DNA from: Manduca sexta
Lineage: Eukaryota; Arthropoda; Insecta; Lepidoptera; Sphingidae
DNA: 64,000 bases
NCBI RefSeq assembly: GCF_014839805.1
Contig: NC_051137.1
Coordinates: 9,599,170-9,663,169, forward strand
Reading direction: 5' to 3'
Numbering within the stretch: position 1 is the stretch's first letter; each line of letters begins with the position of its first letter. The notes under the pieces were generated by a model. It was not told the origin of the DNA. It ran no database searches and saw nothing but the letters and a program-made list of their open reading frames with translations. A program made the position numbers and the translations under genes. Positions 47,296 through 61,977 of the stretch are shown here, piece by piece.

Positions 47296-49689
47296 TAACG
47301 CTTATCGCCCCACAACAATTAAATGGATTGCTCACCCAATCATTATTGTGTTGTTCTATTTGGTAACAGATCGTAAATAAAAGGTAAAGTACAATGGCCT
47401 TTGCCAGCCAGCTGCCATTGATACTGACCCTGCGACTTAACACAACACTGTTGCATGTTCAAAAGAAATGATTTGCAGGATGCAGTACAGCAAAGTGAGT
47501 CTAGAGTAGCGATATGAGGATTATTTCAATTTATATAATAATAATTTCTTATGTTTAAACAAATCTTAGATGCAGGCTGCCAAGTCTTCGAAACGTCGGG
47601 AGTAAACTATAATATAAAAACAGTAAAAAAAGAATATCCGTATAATAGTTTTATTTCAACATCTATGTCATAAGTTTTGTAAATTATTTACCATCAAGCA
47701 ATTAAATAACCGCTATGTGCTTAGTTATTAACATTAATAAAGCATACGACTGCCTACCTAAACGCTACCATTCATTGTTTTGGTGTAATAATATTTATTA
47801 CAATTGGAATTTTGATATTATGTTCTATTATTAATTAAGTGGCGTAATCATTAAGAAGTATTTCCCTACAATTAACTGAAGTGCAAATACTCATGACATT
47901 GATATAATATGTATTTATGAACCAAACGTGTGATTTGATGAGTCCCGATGTCTACAGTATATTTGTTTCTTTTGAAAGACATCAATTGTTGTAACATATG
48001 ACCTGCACTTCAATGTATGTACTTTAAGGTGCTATCGAGGTCTAACAACAGCCTTCCTGTAAACCTTTTTGGATCGCCCTGTCTTGGGTGCGTTAGCATG
48101 ACATAGGAGGAAAATGCAGTGTTTCGTCTTTGTATCGCCTACCAGGTATCTGAACTGATATTCAAAAAATAAAATATTTGATTTATTGTGTCATTGTTTA
48201 TAATGTATAAACTCAACTATATATTATTCAATATTTTTACTAATAGGAAGCTATTAAGTGTAAAATTAAACTTTATGTACATGACAATTTATGAAGATTA
48301 ATTAAAGGATGTACTATATTATGATAGAAAAATTAACATGTCTTATTTTACAAGACCATTGACAGGCCAGATAAAATAAAATGGATGTGTGTTTGAATGT
48401 GAAAATACTGTCATGCAATAATATGCGATGTGCATACGGATTGTGAAATATAAGCCATAATAAACATGTATTTTCTTTATTTTCCGAAGTATTTACGTTG
48501 GTAAATTGTGGCATTTAATACTTTAGATTTATCCAACTTGAACTCTTCACTACTGTGTTTCTAATTTTTGTGTCAATAGAACTGGCATATGGCATGGTGG
48601 GACTTCAGAAACAAGAAATATTGTAAAAGGGTTGCCAGATGTTCTATGTTTTTGAAAGAAGTATGACTGCTCTTTTATATTATTGCTATTAAATGTAACT
48701 GTTACTTAGAGCTTTGTCCGTTAAAGTTCCGACCACTCCCTCAGGAGTTGATTTTAATTACATTCTTAGCTGATTCTTATACAAATTATAAAAAAGGCTA
48801 TACGCTAAAATTATTTTATAACTTTATATATCCAGAATTATTGTGATATGAGTACTTTTTAATATTTATGCTAGAAAAATAATTAATAACAATAAATCGG
48901 TTCGTAATCTTGTTACGCAACATGGATGTAATTGCTTCGCTATATTTATTCAAATGTTTGAAATAACGGAAGTGTTACAATGTTATTATCTCTTGGGACA
49001 AGTATTGTAACAATCGTTATGAATAATTCAATTTTAATTCTTTACGAGTCTCGATGTAAAGGAAAATAATTCATAGAATGCTTCAGATGGCAAGATATCT
49101 TAGTTTAGTGTCGTAATTTTTATCCTAAGTGGGCATTTGTAAATATGTATTACTATCATTCGTAACTTGTTTAAGTGTTACTGCTATCAAACAATATAAT
49201 TATCAGATATTGTTTCTGTCCAACTTAGTGAAAGAAGAGATTAAATAAGACATGGTCAAAAGGTTTTTAAAAAGATACAACTTTTATGATAACTATGACA
49301 GGACATAGTTTGATAATACATCGACTTGAGCGATAACATTTCTCATAAGTCGCTGAAAGTCCAAGCTTTGCAAGAATTATAAGCATTTTTAAAGGAAAGG
49401 AGAACTCAGCCAGTTTCGTTTCGTTAAAAAATACATGCAGTTGAATATTACTTGTTTGACCTCAGAATAGGACTCAGAATAACACGATTCTTAGCTCAAG
49501 AACGCAAACGAATTTAGGTGAATAGGCCTTCCTATTTAATTTATTTACCTAGCACATTATAAGCCGTGTTATCTTTAGATTGCCCTTATATTTAGTTAAA
49601 GAGATGAACTAACAGTTGCTCGATTGAAATGTCGAAAATGTTATGAATCTACGAGGATTTCCTCTTGGAAAAATAATAATGTTGGTGGT

Positions 49690-49925
49690 ATGATATTTGT
49701 GTCCGTCCGGAAAGCGACCTTCACACATAAAGTGTAGAATCCGCTGTTGTGGCTCACGTCAATGTTTCGCGTTCCGGGATCAGTCTGTGTATTTCCGGTT
49801 TCCAACAGGCCGCCATTATGGTGTCGATTGGCGAGGGATAAAGAACCCTCGTCAGTCAAGATCTGGATACACTCCACTTACTATCAGGTGTAGAGGGGTA
49901 ATATTGTCGTTCTGTATGTCGTTCC
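49690..49925 (+). repeat. Dispersed repeat family 3, + copy
   Basis: Shares the block TTTCCAACAGGCCGCCATTA, then GTGTCGATTGGCGAGGG, then ACTCCACTTACTATCAGGTG with the - strand of 58.3-58.5 kb. No coding sequence; class unknown. Confidence 0.6.
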
Positions 49926-52751
49926 CGTATAAAAAAAATCCTAGAAATTGTAAATAACATTTAGTTAAGGAATTATGAATTGTTAATATTATACATTAAA
50001 ACTATAATCGGAGTTTAATTTACGGCCACTTTTAAAATACAATTTTGTTTGAAATAGGAGATTAAAACAATATAATAAATGATCGCTCGGACTATAACTT
50101 ATTCCTATAAAGCTATTGTAAGTGATAAATAGATCTCAGATGTATAGCAGACACTTATATGAAACAATGATTAACAGTAATTAAATACTAATTGAAGTTA
50201 ATTTGTATTCTAAAGGTATACGTAAAGAACAGTCCCGTGACTGATTGGTTTCTCTAACTGATAGATAAAGTATTCCTACATTGGTAGTCACGTCATAGAT
50301 AGTTAAGTCTATGTCATAAACGATTGGTTATACTGGAGTGCTAGTCGCTATTCGTCTGTCACGATTCTTTTGATTATATTGATTATTCAGCTTTCTAATT
50401 CCAAACTGCTAAATTCTTAGTGTTACGCAATACAAAGATAGACAGTGAAATTTTAACTGCCTGATTTTTCAATCATCAAATACGATAATAATCATTTTTA
50501 TCTGGCGAATAACTTTGACATTTCGGAAAGTTTTCCATTAAATGTGTCAATATGACAAAGATATTCATCCGATAGAATTTATCAGATGACCATAGATCTC
50601 TTATTTATATAATCTTCGGTCCGATCCCGATAATAAACCTATCATAATACGTCATTTCTAAGCATATAAAAAAATGTATTCTGATCAGAGCATTTGTATA
50701 ATGTATGGAAGAGATCGATTGGGATAATTTATTGAAAGCGGTGGTTATACAATTGATAATAGTAAAAGAAAATTATCAGAGGGCTATATTAGGGTTTACC
50801 CACACAAACCTAACTCGCATTTCCAACGCATCATTTTATACAGGGACACCGATAGCTTACGAAAACTTGTGAGAAAATATTAAATTTTCACTGATATTTT
50901 TTTCCTGATTATTGTTGTTCTTGCCAGAAAACTATACTATATGTTTAAGAACGACTAATCAATATTTAATTTAAATTATTATATCAATTATAGTAATTTA
51001 ATTTTAGAAAATTGATTAGTATATCTATCGCGCACAGTTACTTATATATTTTGATACCCTTTGCAATAAGTTTACTTTTTAACTTAAATCATAAGGAAAT
51101 AATGTATTTCTCGTGACTTTTAAAAATCATATAATATTATCCGCTATTATTTACTTCACAATTTATCTGGTTCATACATGCAAAATGGGCAGTAAATCTT
51201 TCAATTAGTTTCAATATGGTGCTAATCTCTTTCAGCCGCGTGAGCACGTCAACAGAACTAACGATTATTTCATTGTGTTTATAATACTATCAGCCAGTTT
51301 GCGTTACGGGCACACGCGGTTAAATCAAACGCAAAAGTCACGACTAGAAATCATTATCACAATGTAATAATACCAAATGCATCAAGCCGAATTAACACTA
51401 CAATAAGTGGTAAACAACTTAATATAATATTTATTTATTTGTGAAGAAGAATTGAACCTTTCAATTCCTTAAATATTTGCCTACTTCGTTATACTCATAT
51501 TACCTATGATTTAAAAAGTAAATGTAAACAAAAAGCTAATGATGTTACAATGTTACACTTTAAATTTTTCTTCTATTGGTTCGTAATTCGTATTAATAAG
51601 GAAAAATGAGAAAAATAATAAAGGTTATTTTAAATATGAGCTAGGAAAACAAACCCGCAAATAAAATAAATATAACACAAATTAAACATTAGGAATAAAA
51701 TTAAATAATATTCACTAACCATTTTATTCTGCAACCCGCGCAGCTCACTTTCACTTCAAACTAAGTTGAATAGTTAAATAGCGAAGTTATTAAATACTTG
51801 TTCGATTAAGAATATGTAGTAACTAACGCATAGTATTTGTGGCTTCCTAGCGTCCAGTCGTTTAGATAATTATGATGACACTGTTGAGTGTCACCGACCA
51901 CGCATAGACTGCCTTGTGCCGCCCATCCAAATCAATTGGAGAAGAATTAATATCTTATAGCCGTCGTAGTAATGGTTTTCAATCTACATATATCGCAGGT
52001 TTATATGTTGTTTAATAGCTTTGAAAAGTAACTAGAATTTTAATTTAGTGTTCAATAAATAATAATAGCCGCGCTGCATAGTCTTTTCAAATTGCATCCT
52101 GTTAAATGTATTTTTGCGCTAATAACATTAACAATACTTTAAAATATTTGAAGAGTAAATTAAAACCCTTTCTATAGTCTGCTAAATATTAACGGAAAAG
52201 TGATAACTCTTTTAAAACTCTACAATAACATTCATCACATGTTTAAGGTTTATAATTTTGTCAGGTTTATTACCGCAAATAAATTAATTATAAATTTTCA
52301 AATATATTGAATGTCCGAATTACGAATACATTACGAATTATTTATGTTTCTATAATAAACATACATAATATAATCATTCTAAATACAATATTGTAATACT
52401 TTCTATTTTTAAATTAATCAATGTGACTTGTGTCTCCAGAGAGAGAGAGTTTTACATATAATTAATTCTTTCGTTTATGCGCCAAATGTATTTGCGGGCG
52501 CTAAGCCCATTTAAAATTAAAGTTCTTTTTGTTTGTTCATTTAGTTTGGACAAAGATTCGTTGCCACGAATCACGTCACGTCTGACGTTAGTAGCGGAAT
52601 TGATTTCATAAATCTTTTAGACAATTTGGATGGTTTTTTCCAGAAAAACCTAGTTTATACGTCCCGGAAAATATAAGGTACTGTAAAAACAACGATACAG
52701 ACATTGAAGTACTGAGAAATATAAAAATGGAATGTCATCATCGCATTCGAT

Positions 52752-53016
52752 TTTATAAATATTTTCTTTATTACTTTGAATGAAGATACGAGCTTGCCGT
52801 TCGCGTGATAGTAAGCGAAACGACCGACCGCCCATAAACAGAAGAAACACCATCCAACACATTGAATTACAAAGTATTGTTTGGTATTCCACTGCGCTCG
52901 CCATCCCGAGACATGAGTATAGTTACACTGGCTAAAATGTTCTTCAAATCGGAACACAATAGTAATGACACACTGCTGCTTAGCGGCAGAAATAAACATT
53001 GTGGTGGTATCTCCCA
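52752..53016 (-). repeat. SINE-like family, - strand copy
   Basis: On the - strand it reads GAGATACCACCACAATG, then GCGAGCGCAGTGGAATACC, then GTTGGATGGTGTTTCTTCTG and TTTCGCTTACTATCACGCG, ending near GTAATAAAG and an A-rich tail. It is clearly homologous to the 54.6- and 62.2-kb copies. The open frames across it are by-products of the repeat. Confidence 0.8.
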
Positions 53017-54581
53017 AGCGGACTCAAGACCTATCACCAGTAAATTTAAGTATTTCCTATTTAATATGACATTTTCGTCAAGCACAGACATTTTCTTTTT
53101 AGGCAAGAAATGTATTTTGCATACAAATAAGCAGAGACAAGACGGGTATAGATATAATAAAATAATATTTTATTATATATAATTATAGTTATTCTATATT
53201 TTGTCGAAGGGCGAGAGGTTGTTGTAAACATATCAGGATAATTATTCGCCTACACAATGTCGAAGTATAAAGAAGGAGGCAGAGAGCAAGTTAAATGAAA
53301 GAATATTAACCAGCAAATCTATAAAAATAGATTGTTTTTCAATCAGGAATATCGACTTTTAACTAGTTTTCACATATTGCTTATTTCTTTATAAAAATAT
53401 TTGTGGCTTGAAGTTTTACGGCGTTAAATAAGTATATTTATATTATACGAACCTAGAAATTTTCATTGTTATAAAATCATTAGATATTAACCCAAGAAAG
53501 TGATCCTCAATGGAACAGTGAGACACGAAACGTTAAAATTTTGCAATCTAACACAATATATTGCATTTAAAAAAATATTAAATACTTATATACAAATTTT
53601 AACATTATTTGTATGCTGCTATTCAGTAACGTAGTTCAATAATAGTCTCAAATTACGGCTTTTACACGTAAGTTACAGAAATACATTTTAAAAACTCCTT
53701 TACAAGCAAAATTTTAACACAATATACTTACAAGCGTTACTGTTTAAACGATTAAATTAAGAAGAGGCTTGTTATATATCGTTCTAGTTAGCTATACAGT
53801 TACGTATTTTTCCTGTTTGTTTAATATTCTTATGGCGTTATTGTTAGTAATACCCAGTTGTCTATTGTGTGACGGTCAGTTTTCCAAGGTGATTTTAGGG
53901 AAATTAAATATGGACGTTAATCAACTTTGTGTTAAAATGTTTAATTAATATTATTTTATATTTATGGCAATATGCACTCCCGTTGCGGATACCTTCCCCC
54001 ACGCAATGGCCTTTTAAAGGAATTAAGCTAATCAAATTACCAAAACCTTTCATAAAATTAGTAACTTTAAAACACTAAAACATTTTAGTAAATTATTTTT
54101 TAGAATCGACAATACATTAATTTACACACACTTGCAAACTTTATTTAGTGTTGATTTAGGACCATTTTCAATGTGATAATTTAGATACATATCGTGTCAT
54201 TATATAATACGGACAAAGACGTTATTGCTTGCTTTTAAGGTTTTCCTCAAATTTTATACATAATTGGAATGCAAAATGCTACTTTTCACTGCAAAAATTG
54301 GCTTATTGTAAAATGATTTAAAGTACTTCAACATTTACCCCCGGAGTACGATGACACAGCATAAAATAACGTTTAACAGAATTGTAATACTAAATACCTC
54401 CATGTCATTCAAACATCGAAATCTGCGTACAATATGTCATACGTCAACTTTATATCATAGTATTTTTTCCGCTGAAGTGAACTGAGAGGTTTATGATTTT
54501 CTTACATGGTTATTAAAATTCAAATAAATATACTTTTATTTCGGTTATATCTCTATATTATATGTTGGGTTTATTTACTAG

Positions 54582-54893
54582 TGGTAGATCTCTCATATGT
54601 GAGAGTCCGCCTGCGTAGATACTACCGCAATGTCTATTTCGGCTGCCAAGCAACAGTGTGAAGTCACTGTTGTGTTCCGGTTTGAAGGACATTTTAGCAA
54701 GTGCAACTACTGGACATAATAGACTTAACATCTCATGTCTCAGGATGGCGAGGGCAGTGGAATACCAAAGAATACTTTGTAATTCGAGGTGTTGGATGGT
54801 GTTTCTATTGTTAATGGGCGGTCGTCTCGCTTACCATCAGGCGAACGGCAAGCTCATCTCGTAATTCAAAGCAATAAAAAATAATAATAATAA
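54582..54893 (+). repeat. SINE-like family, near-complete copy
   Basis: About 310 bp: GAGAGTCCGCCTGCGTAG near the 5' end, CAATGTCTATTTCGGCTGCC, CTCAGGATGGCGAGGGCAGT, GGTGTTGGATGGTGTTTC and TTACCATCAGGCGAACGGC, then GCAATAAAAAATAATAATAA. It matches the 62.2-kb copy along its whole length. Confidence 0.82.
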
Positions 54894-55619
54894 TGTACTT
54901 GTTTATCTATCAATTGTATTGGTAGCAGAATCTTTTTTCAGAGTAATCTAGGCTACATAACATTATGTCGGAAAAAGACTTGAACGCGGACGGAATCACA
55001 AGAAAAACTACACTTGACAATATTATGCAAAACCCAACTATTTTGTGACTAGATGAAATAAAAACAATAATATATGTACGATGATGAATATACTTCATTA
55101 TATTATGTATATGACAGTTCTGAAAACAATGTCAGTATAAGCTAATAAAATAAAAACATAATAGCCATCTATCTTAAACGATGTTACTGTGTAATATTGT
55201 TATTTTTACAAAAATATTATTAACATTTAGTAATATTACAATTTTTTTCTGAAATAATAATATAAATATCATTAATTCATGGTAAATTAAAGTGTATATT
55301 ATACACAAAAGACTTCATAGAAAAATAATGCAGTTTTACAATTTGTTTAGTTTATTCGCTAATGTGTTGGATACTTCTTCGGTTACAAATGTGTAAAACC
55401 ATTCCTTATTTAGTGTTGTTACAGAGTATTTTATATGCGGTCACATAAATAAGATAAACGTCAACCAAATTATACCTATTGTTAACACTGTGGCATGTCA
55501 ACAATCAATTAGCATTTCTTTTGCACTTTTAACGAATACAAACGTGAGAACATAATTTACCCTGTTATCTTTATATATTAGGAAAATACATAAAATAAAA
55601 GAATTTGAAAAGTACTTAC

Positions 55620-55921
55620 TTGATGAAGGAAACTATGAAACCAACAGGCATCAAGCAAAATTGGTTTCGGTATCGTTTAACTCTTTAACGTTAAGTGTCG
55701 CAAATTACATCGGCGATACTAAATCAATAACACAACACAGTAAACTGTGGTCGGAGGAGATCGTCGATACCCGCGATATCGCGTCAACTGTGGCAAGGGA
55801 GTGAAGTCGCAATACTTCAGCCACGAGGCCGTCTGAATGACACCTTAAAGATAAGGGATAAGGACGAGATGAGAGCTGAGCGCGGGTGTGGACGGCGGCG
55901 CACTGCCGCGGCCACTACTGA
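55620..55921 (-). promoter_or_regulatory. Candidate distal promoter and non-coding first exon
   Basis: On the - strand an initiator TCAGT (55917-55921) begins a GC-rich stretch (GTGGCCGCGGCAGTGCGCCG). It runs about 300 nt to a near-consensus donor, ATCAA then GTAAGT, at 55620. No long ORF is present, though short ATG ORFs are. It most simply serves as a 5' UTR exon of the exchanger, but it could belong to a non-coding RNA. Confidence 0.45.
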
Positions 55922-58311
55922 CGGAATCGGAATCTCAGAACGGATCTACGTGATCTGGGGACTGAGGGCATACGACAATTATTCACGCGTCAATTCCACT
56001 ACCTCGTTTTTTTAGGAAAATGTATTGACTGCCTGCATTTAATCACATCTACTGCATTATATACAACTGAGAGTTTTCAATCGTTTACAAGGGATGACGT
56101 CAATTTTACACAAGCATAAATGGCATATCCTTTGTTTTGTTCATTATCACATTAGAGTTAATTCTCACGGGTCACGAGATGGCTCTCGCTTGGGAATCCG
56201 GAAAACGCGTCAAAAACAGTGGAGCACCTTCAGCGTTACTGCTTCATTTCATTGGTTTCCGTGCGTTTTATACCAGTCACGTGTAAATAATAAAGATCAA
56301 GTATAAACAATCTAGTTGGCGTGTTATGGTAAATAACTACGACCATTACTATTGTAATTTAGAAACGCTCTTGGCCCCTTAATAGACAAAGATGCACCCA
56401 ACTTATTTCCTCGGTTGTTATCCCGGCATAAAAATAATTTCGCTATTCACAAAAAAGCTTTTACATAACGATAAATGTTAAATACATAACAATTAATCAG
56501 CTAATATGTCTATCGGCCACAACTACTATTGCTGGTAATTATTCCATTATTAAAAGTCAACATTAAACATTTAAGAAGGGTGATCCCTCGAATACTCAGT
56601 TGAGTCGTTTAATTTACTGTTTGCATTAACTATCACGATAGTTATGACGAGTAAGGACCGTGAGCCGCCACCCGTATCTGAGCTTATGAAATTCCATTCC
56701 AAGTCAAATATGTTAGCATAAAAAGATCATGTAATATTAACATATGGAAGATATTTGTTTAGCAAAATATTACTGATATGATATATTTACTTATATATCA
56801 TTATGTATATGACATCGTTGTTATTTGTCTTTTATTATTACAGAATATTACAAGCGGACTGAGACTAAAATAATGCAAAATTTTAAGAATCGTTTCTTTT
56901 TTTATTTTATTCAATACATATTTTTTACTTCGGTTCCACTTGCGTAGTGGCGTATCTGGAATAAAAGCTCCTATAAATATAAATATTTTCTTCTGGATAA
57001 AATTACTCCATGACTTGGTTGATTTGTGCGTCTAATTCTATTCAAATTCGTAATGCGTTTACTTATAATAATCATCGAAACAACTTTTAAATTTGTTATA
57101 TTAGAAAGGTTATTTAATGTTAGTTATACACCTATTTATATGATTACAATAATTACTTATGACATCAAATTGTGAATTATCCAACATTCATTACTGGAAT
57201 ATTATAATTTTTAAAAAAATATTTTTTTAATTAAACCATTAAATAATATTTGTAGTTTTACAAATGTTAGTATTGATTATTACACTAATCGATGATTGAA
57301 GAATAATTCTCTTTATGTATTTATTTTCCTATGGGCATTATTATTGCACTTTATTGGCACTTCACCGATAGTTTAAAAAATGCTGAAAATTTTAAACGTA
57401 GGTATTACACGGATATAGCGAAATATTATAATGAATTAATTTAGTTATATTCTAACTAATTGTTATGTTTCATTATTAGCTTAGAATTGCATCTTTAAGA
57501 GTTTTTTTTCGTTTCAACACTGATCTGCGTAATCAAATATTATCCAATATCTATATCTATCACTGATAGGTAAATTTCATATAATATTATAAGAGCTTAA
57601 TGCGTAAACATTCTTTCTGCAAATGGCAAGTTAATCGCGGGGAAATTCCCTTCGTTGTGTGGAAGCCGATTGGACCTGTGTGTAGAACAACGAACCACTA
57701 TTTAAATGATACACTGCGAGTAGTATTAAAGAAAGATAATTACATGTATATACATAATTATAGTGTGTAATTACTGTCTGTTATTTCAGATTCTACGTAC
57801 CGATTATAAGAATCAGGATTCATTAACCAACGCCGGAAAGCTTGATACCTCACTTAGGTTCTATAACTTTGTTGTTTTAATATTATATTTTAGTTGATAT
57901 ATTTTACTACTTTTACACAAATTGTCAGATGGACTTTTACTTTTTGATTCAGTTTAAATGAAGATATCGTGTTCAGCGTTAAGTACTTATAAACAGTTAA
58001 GGTTATTGATAGTGGGCACGCACATAAACAAAGAATAAAGCAATGTCAGGAGCATAATCTGATATTTTTTAAGAACGAACCGGACAGATTGAAGTGGGTG
58101 TCACATGATTGTATTATCGCGTGCATATTATAATCTACATTTACATTATCTTTCGCGCTTTTATCTTTAAACTGTAGTAAAAGAAGACAATGTAGAGATA
58201 ATACTGGCTCCCGATAAATCCGAAAGGGTTGGCTTTAGGCAGTAGGCGATAAATGTGCCCTTAAATGTTTCTAGTCAATATTGTTATAGAATATTAAACT
58301 AGGTAGTTTAT

Positions 58312-58505
58312 TCATACATACACGACAAAGTGACCCCATTGTTCCTGATAGTAAGTGGAGTGGGGTACAATAGAATAGCGACTGACGATATATGATTACC
58401 CCTCGGCAGTCGACATAAGTATGCTGGCCTGTTGGAACCCCATATACATAGGCTGATCTCAGAACGCGACACACGTGCGTGGGCCACTATGGTGGGTTTT
58501 AACAC
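58312..58505 (-). repeat. Dispersed repeat family 3, - strand copy
   Basis: On the - strand GGTTCCAACAGGCCAGCATA, then TGTCGACTGCCGAGGGG, then CTCCACTTACTATCAGGAAC and GGGGTCACTTTGTCGTG. It pairs with the 49.7-kb copy. Confidence 0.6.
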
Positions 58506-59864
58506 CTTGTGTACGGTGCTCGCTATCAGGCGGATATAAAATATATCCTACCACAAGCATCAATACTTTATACATTACACCTCTTTTGTTACTCTGAAAA
58601 AATATATTTAAGTCCCATTTTGCGCAGTAATGACATTACTTGCAATGTTCTTTAAGACAGAAAACAATGATTTTTCGCAGTGTTCTTTGTATAAAAGACT
58701 ATCTAAAACATCGTGAAGGATACACTCTAGGTAATACTAGTAAGTTCAATGATATATTATCTTTTAGAAGCCGGCTACGACACCAGGGATCGAAGGTTCA
58801 ATGCCTGCTTTATGTCATTGGTAAGTACATACCTACTTTTGTGATGTTTCAATAAGAATTTTTGAATTTTCATCCTTGCGATTCCTAATTTACACTCCAA
58901 GTTATCAGCATAAGCGTATGACGCTATATCATTGAAGGGTAGATAGAAGTACTACTAATGCGATTACAGTTCTCTGAATTTATTTTTGTTCCATGATGCA
59001 ATAAAATATTTTACATTATAATTAAATTTAAAGTAGATCATAAACATGATTGACATGTTGTAAAAATGTCCATTTTAATGGTGAGGGCGATGACGCAATG
59101 TCGACCAGTAGTTCATCTTCAAGATATACTCACTAAAAATTCCGTATTGACACTATCAGTGAGCTGGTGATTATGTTAGCTTATATCAAGCACGTTGACC
59201 ACTTCAAAGTGTATTGGCTTTTCTATATCATTTGATATGCGATCTTTGTATTGCATGTTGAAAAAAATTTCATTGCGAGAAATTAATTATGATAATTTAC
59301 AAATCCGGCGTAGTGCGCGAAGGACTATCGCATTAATGGTTCTGAATCCGTAATGTATGACTGTTGTATATCAGTTGATAAGGGTGAAATTCCTCGAAAG
59401 AAAATCGGACCCAACATATAGGTAATAACAGGCATAAATGCGACCTGAATGTCGTTCTAATGATAATTAGATTTTACATATATTACTAAAGTGAAGCCGG
59501 CAGGAATCGGGTTGTATTCCCTTCACTGTTGTACAAGCGTCATAATAAAATATTTCTTGCTAAAAGTCAACCTGCTACCTATTACTGTGTGATAAATATA
59601 CGCGATAGTCTAATTGTATTGGTTCCATCTTAATTCCTTTGTCTGTCCAAGCAGTCAGTGCTCTTCGTACTCTTGTTTTATGGTTTGTAGGCAATGTAAT
59701 TAGTCGATGTTATGATATTTAACATATATCAGGTTGACGAGCGAAGTGATTTTCAATTCAATATATTATTTTTGGTAGTGTTGATGTTCATGGCTTTAAT
59801 ATTAGGCAAGCGGGTTAGTCAACAAAATGATAGAGAAACTTCTTTATTTTACATTTTATTTTTT

Positions 59865-60160
59865 TTATCCGGACACGGCAAAATTTCTGCACTGCTTCTG
59901 ATAGTAAGCGTGATGCCATCCAAATAAAGTATTGGCTGACTCATGCTATTCGACACAATCAAGTCTACTAAGACGCTTCTGCATGATACGGTGTAAGGAA
60001 CCAGCATTATAGGAAGGAGGGATACTTGATTAGATACCTGGTCAGGTATCGAGTAACCGTTACTTAAATGTTGAGGAAACGGGCAGCGTAGGGTTAGTAA
60101 TATGGTTCCGCGGGTACCCATTAGGAACTTAGCCAAAAAAGAGGTCCAAGAATCGATGTG
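59865..60160 (+). repeat. Probable dispersed repeat
   Basis: Begins ACACGGCAAAATTTCTGCAC then TGATAGTAAGCGTGATGCC, resembling the end block of repeat family 3 and the start of the sequence at 62.56 kb (CACGGCAAAGTGACCGCACT). It continues with locally GC-richer sequence to about 60,160. No intact ORF. Confidence 0.4.
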
Positions 60161-61977
60161 CATTTAAAACGCAACTGTGTAGAAATGCAGTCTACAAAAT
60201 GGTATCAAAGATTTATATCTATCTAGTAGTGTGTATGTAACAAGTCGGTAGTTCACCTTGTTAGCGATTATCTGTATATTTTTTAAAGTTGATGGTCTCG
60301 TGACATGAGGTGGTCGGCCCCGCGGAAAAATACATTATTTGTATGGTGATTAAGATTATATCCAACATAAACATTATATTTTGGTAACAATGTGATAAAT
60401 AGACGTCTTAATAATGTTATCCTTTTCTAAAATGTTATGGAATTATTTTGAATCACACCTATTTACATTTATAATTATTGTATCTTATTTTAAGTCATAA
60501 GTTTACGTACGAAAGAATAATTGCAAACAGCTCTAATTAAATCGTGTTGTAATAGTTTAGTACGCGATGTCTATGCAGTCAAGCAACCATATGCCAGCAC
60601 TCAAGTATGTCGGTTCGAAGGATATTACAGCCAGTGTTATTAGTGCGTCCGATTATTAAATTCTGGGGTCATTTAGTGTTAGAGACTTCTTATTTTATAA
60701 GCCACTTAAGGAGCCTGCAGTGCGATTTTACACTCGTAAGTAAAAAAATATACATGTTTCTTCATAATCTCGTAAATTTTGTCCATCTTTAACTATTTCT
60801 CATAGGATAATTATTGATATAGACCATGAAGAAGTATTAATAGCGACAGAGTGCATGCAAGATAATTATTATTTTTGTTTGTGCAAAGAAATGGAAAAAC
60901 TTTACGCAATCTGAAACATGTATTTTGTTCCTTAAAGATAACACACAAGATTCCAAATAAGAATTAAATATATTTGCTGTAAATAAATGTAAGGTCAAAG
61001 GTTGTTTACCCAATTGAAGGCGATAAACGAATTATAGTTTTTATGAGACTTCAGATGTTAGTGAAGGTCATATGTATGTTGAAAAGTAAAGCTGTCCACA
61101 ACAATGTTATAGTAGCCTTGTCCAACTACTTCTTTATGTGAAAATATACTAACGACTGCACGATTATCAGCAATAAGACTGCAAAAATATTTAAATACAG
61201 GTCTCAATCTACTTGCTTATCGAAATATTGGTAAGAATGCAATTATAAAAGGAAAGCATTTTATAGCCACGATATGAGAGCAAGGTTAAGAGTTTTATCC
61301 TCAATATGTCAAACACCTTGTGTATCACCATTTTCGTTAATATAATTGTAACAACAGAGGTACTTTAATATCTGTCCAGTGGGTAGAGGAGCATTGGAGG
61401 ATTCTATCATGGTATCATCTGTGCGTGGTCAATGGACCACTTGGCGTCACTGCGCAGAAGCAATTATGTTGCTTAACTAGGCTCCCGCCCGCGCTAAAAG
61501 AAACTGTAAACGCCTCTAAAACGGCTCGTCCTTCTGAGGCATAAGATGTCATATGCCTAGTAATCAGTATAATTTAATTAATATACCCCCTAACAGGCTG
61601 TGTCTGCAGTGGTATCCTGCAACGTGTTTAAGGAGGCCCATGCATCATGCGCACATGCGTCATTCTCGTGAACGGGTGCTGTTTGAGTGGACTGGTCTGA
61701 CCATTTCGTTTACTATATCTAATTGCTATTAATTAAATTATTAATAGAATATTAGAAAAAAATTGATCATCATATTATTTTATGATTTCTGAGTGACCTG
61801 ACATGTTGTGATGATTATTACACTCGTACGGGAAGTGGAAATGTATTATTTTTCAAGTAAATAAATGAACTGCTCGAAACAAAATAATAATTAAAAAAAA
61901 TTGTATTATACGCTGTACCTACTTTATACCTTTGATTTATTGAAAAGAAAGAAGAACACTAGAGAGAAGAAAATAGC

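Larger units (their letters stand above)
41103..55619 (-). other. Large upstream region or intron before the distal exchanger exon
   Basis: About 14.5 kb without recognisable protein-coding exons. If the 55.6-kb exon belongs to the exchanger, all of this is its intron. It carries the SINE, SINE-like and LINE-derived repeats listed separately, a candidate promoter/UTR exon at 42.8 kb and a GC-rich palindromic patch at 47.2 kb. The rest is AT-rich. Confidence 0.5.

Noticed and set aside
47124..47443. Frames of 72-80 codons around the GC-rich patch at 47.2 kb
   Set aside because: Overlapping on opposite strands, Arg-rich from CpG content, with no homology recognised and no splice borders.
52655..53182. 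Open frames of 80-120 codons on both strands
   Set aside because: They lie in and around a SINE-like repeat copy and do not resemble proteins; by-products of the repeat.
58760..58830. Possible tRNA-like B box (GGTTCAATGCC)
   Set aside because: No matching A box or cloverleaf could be built; not called as a tRNA gene.
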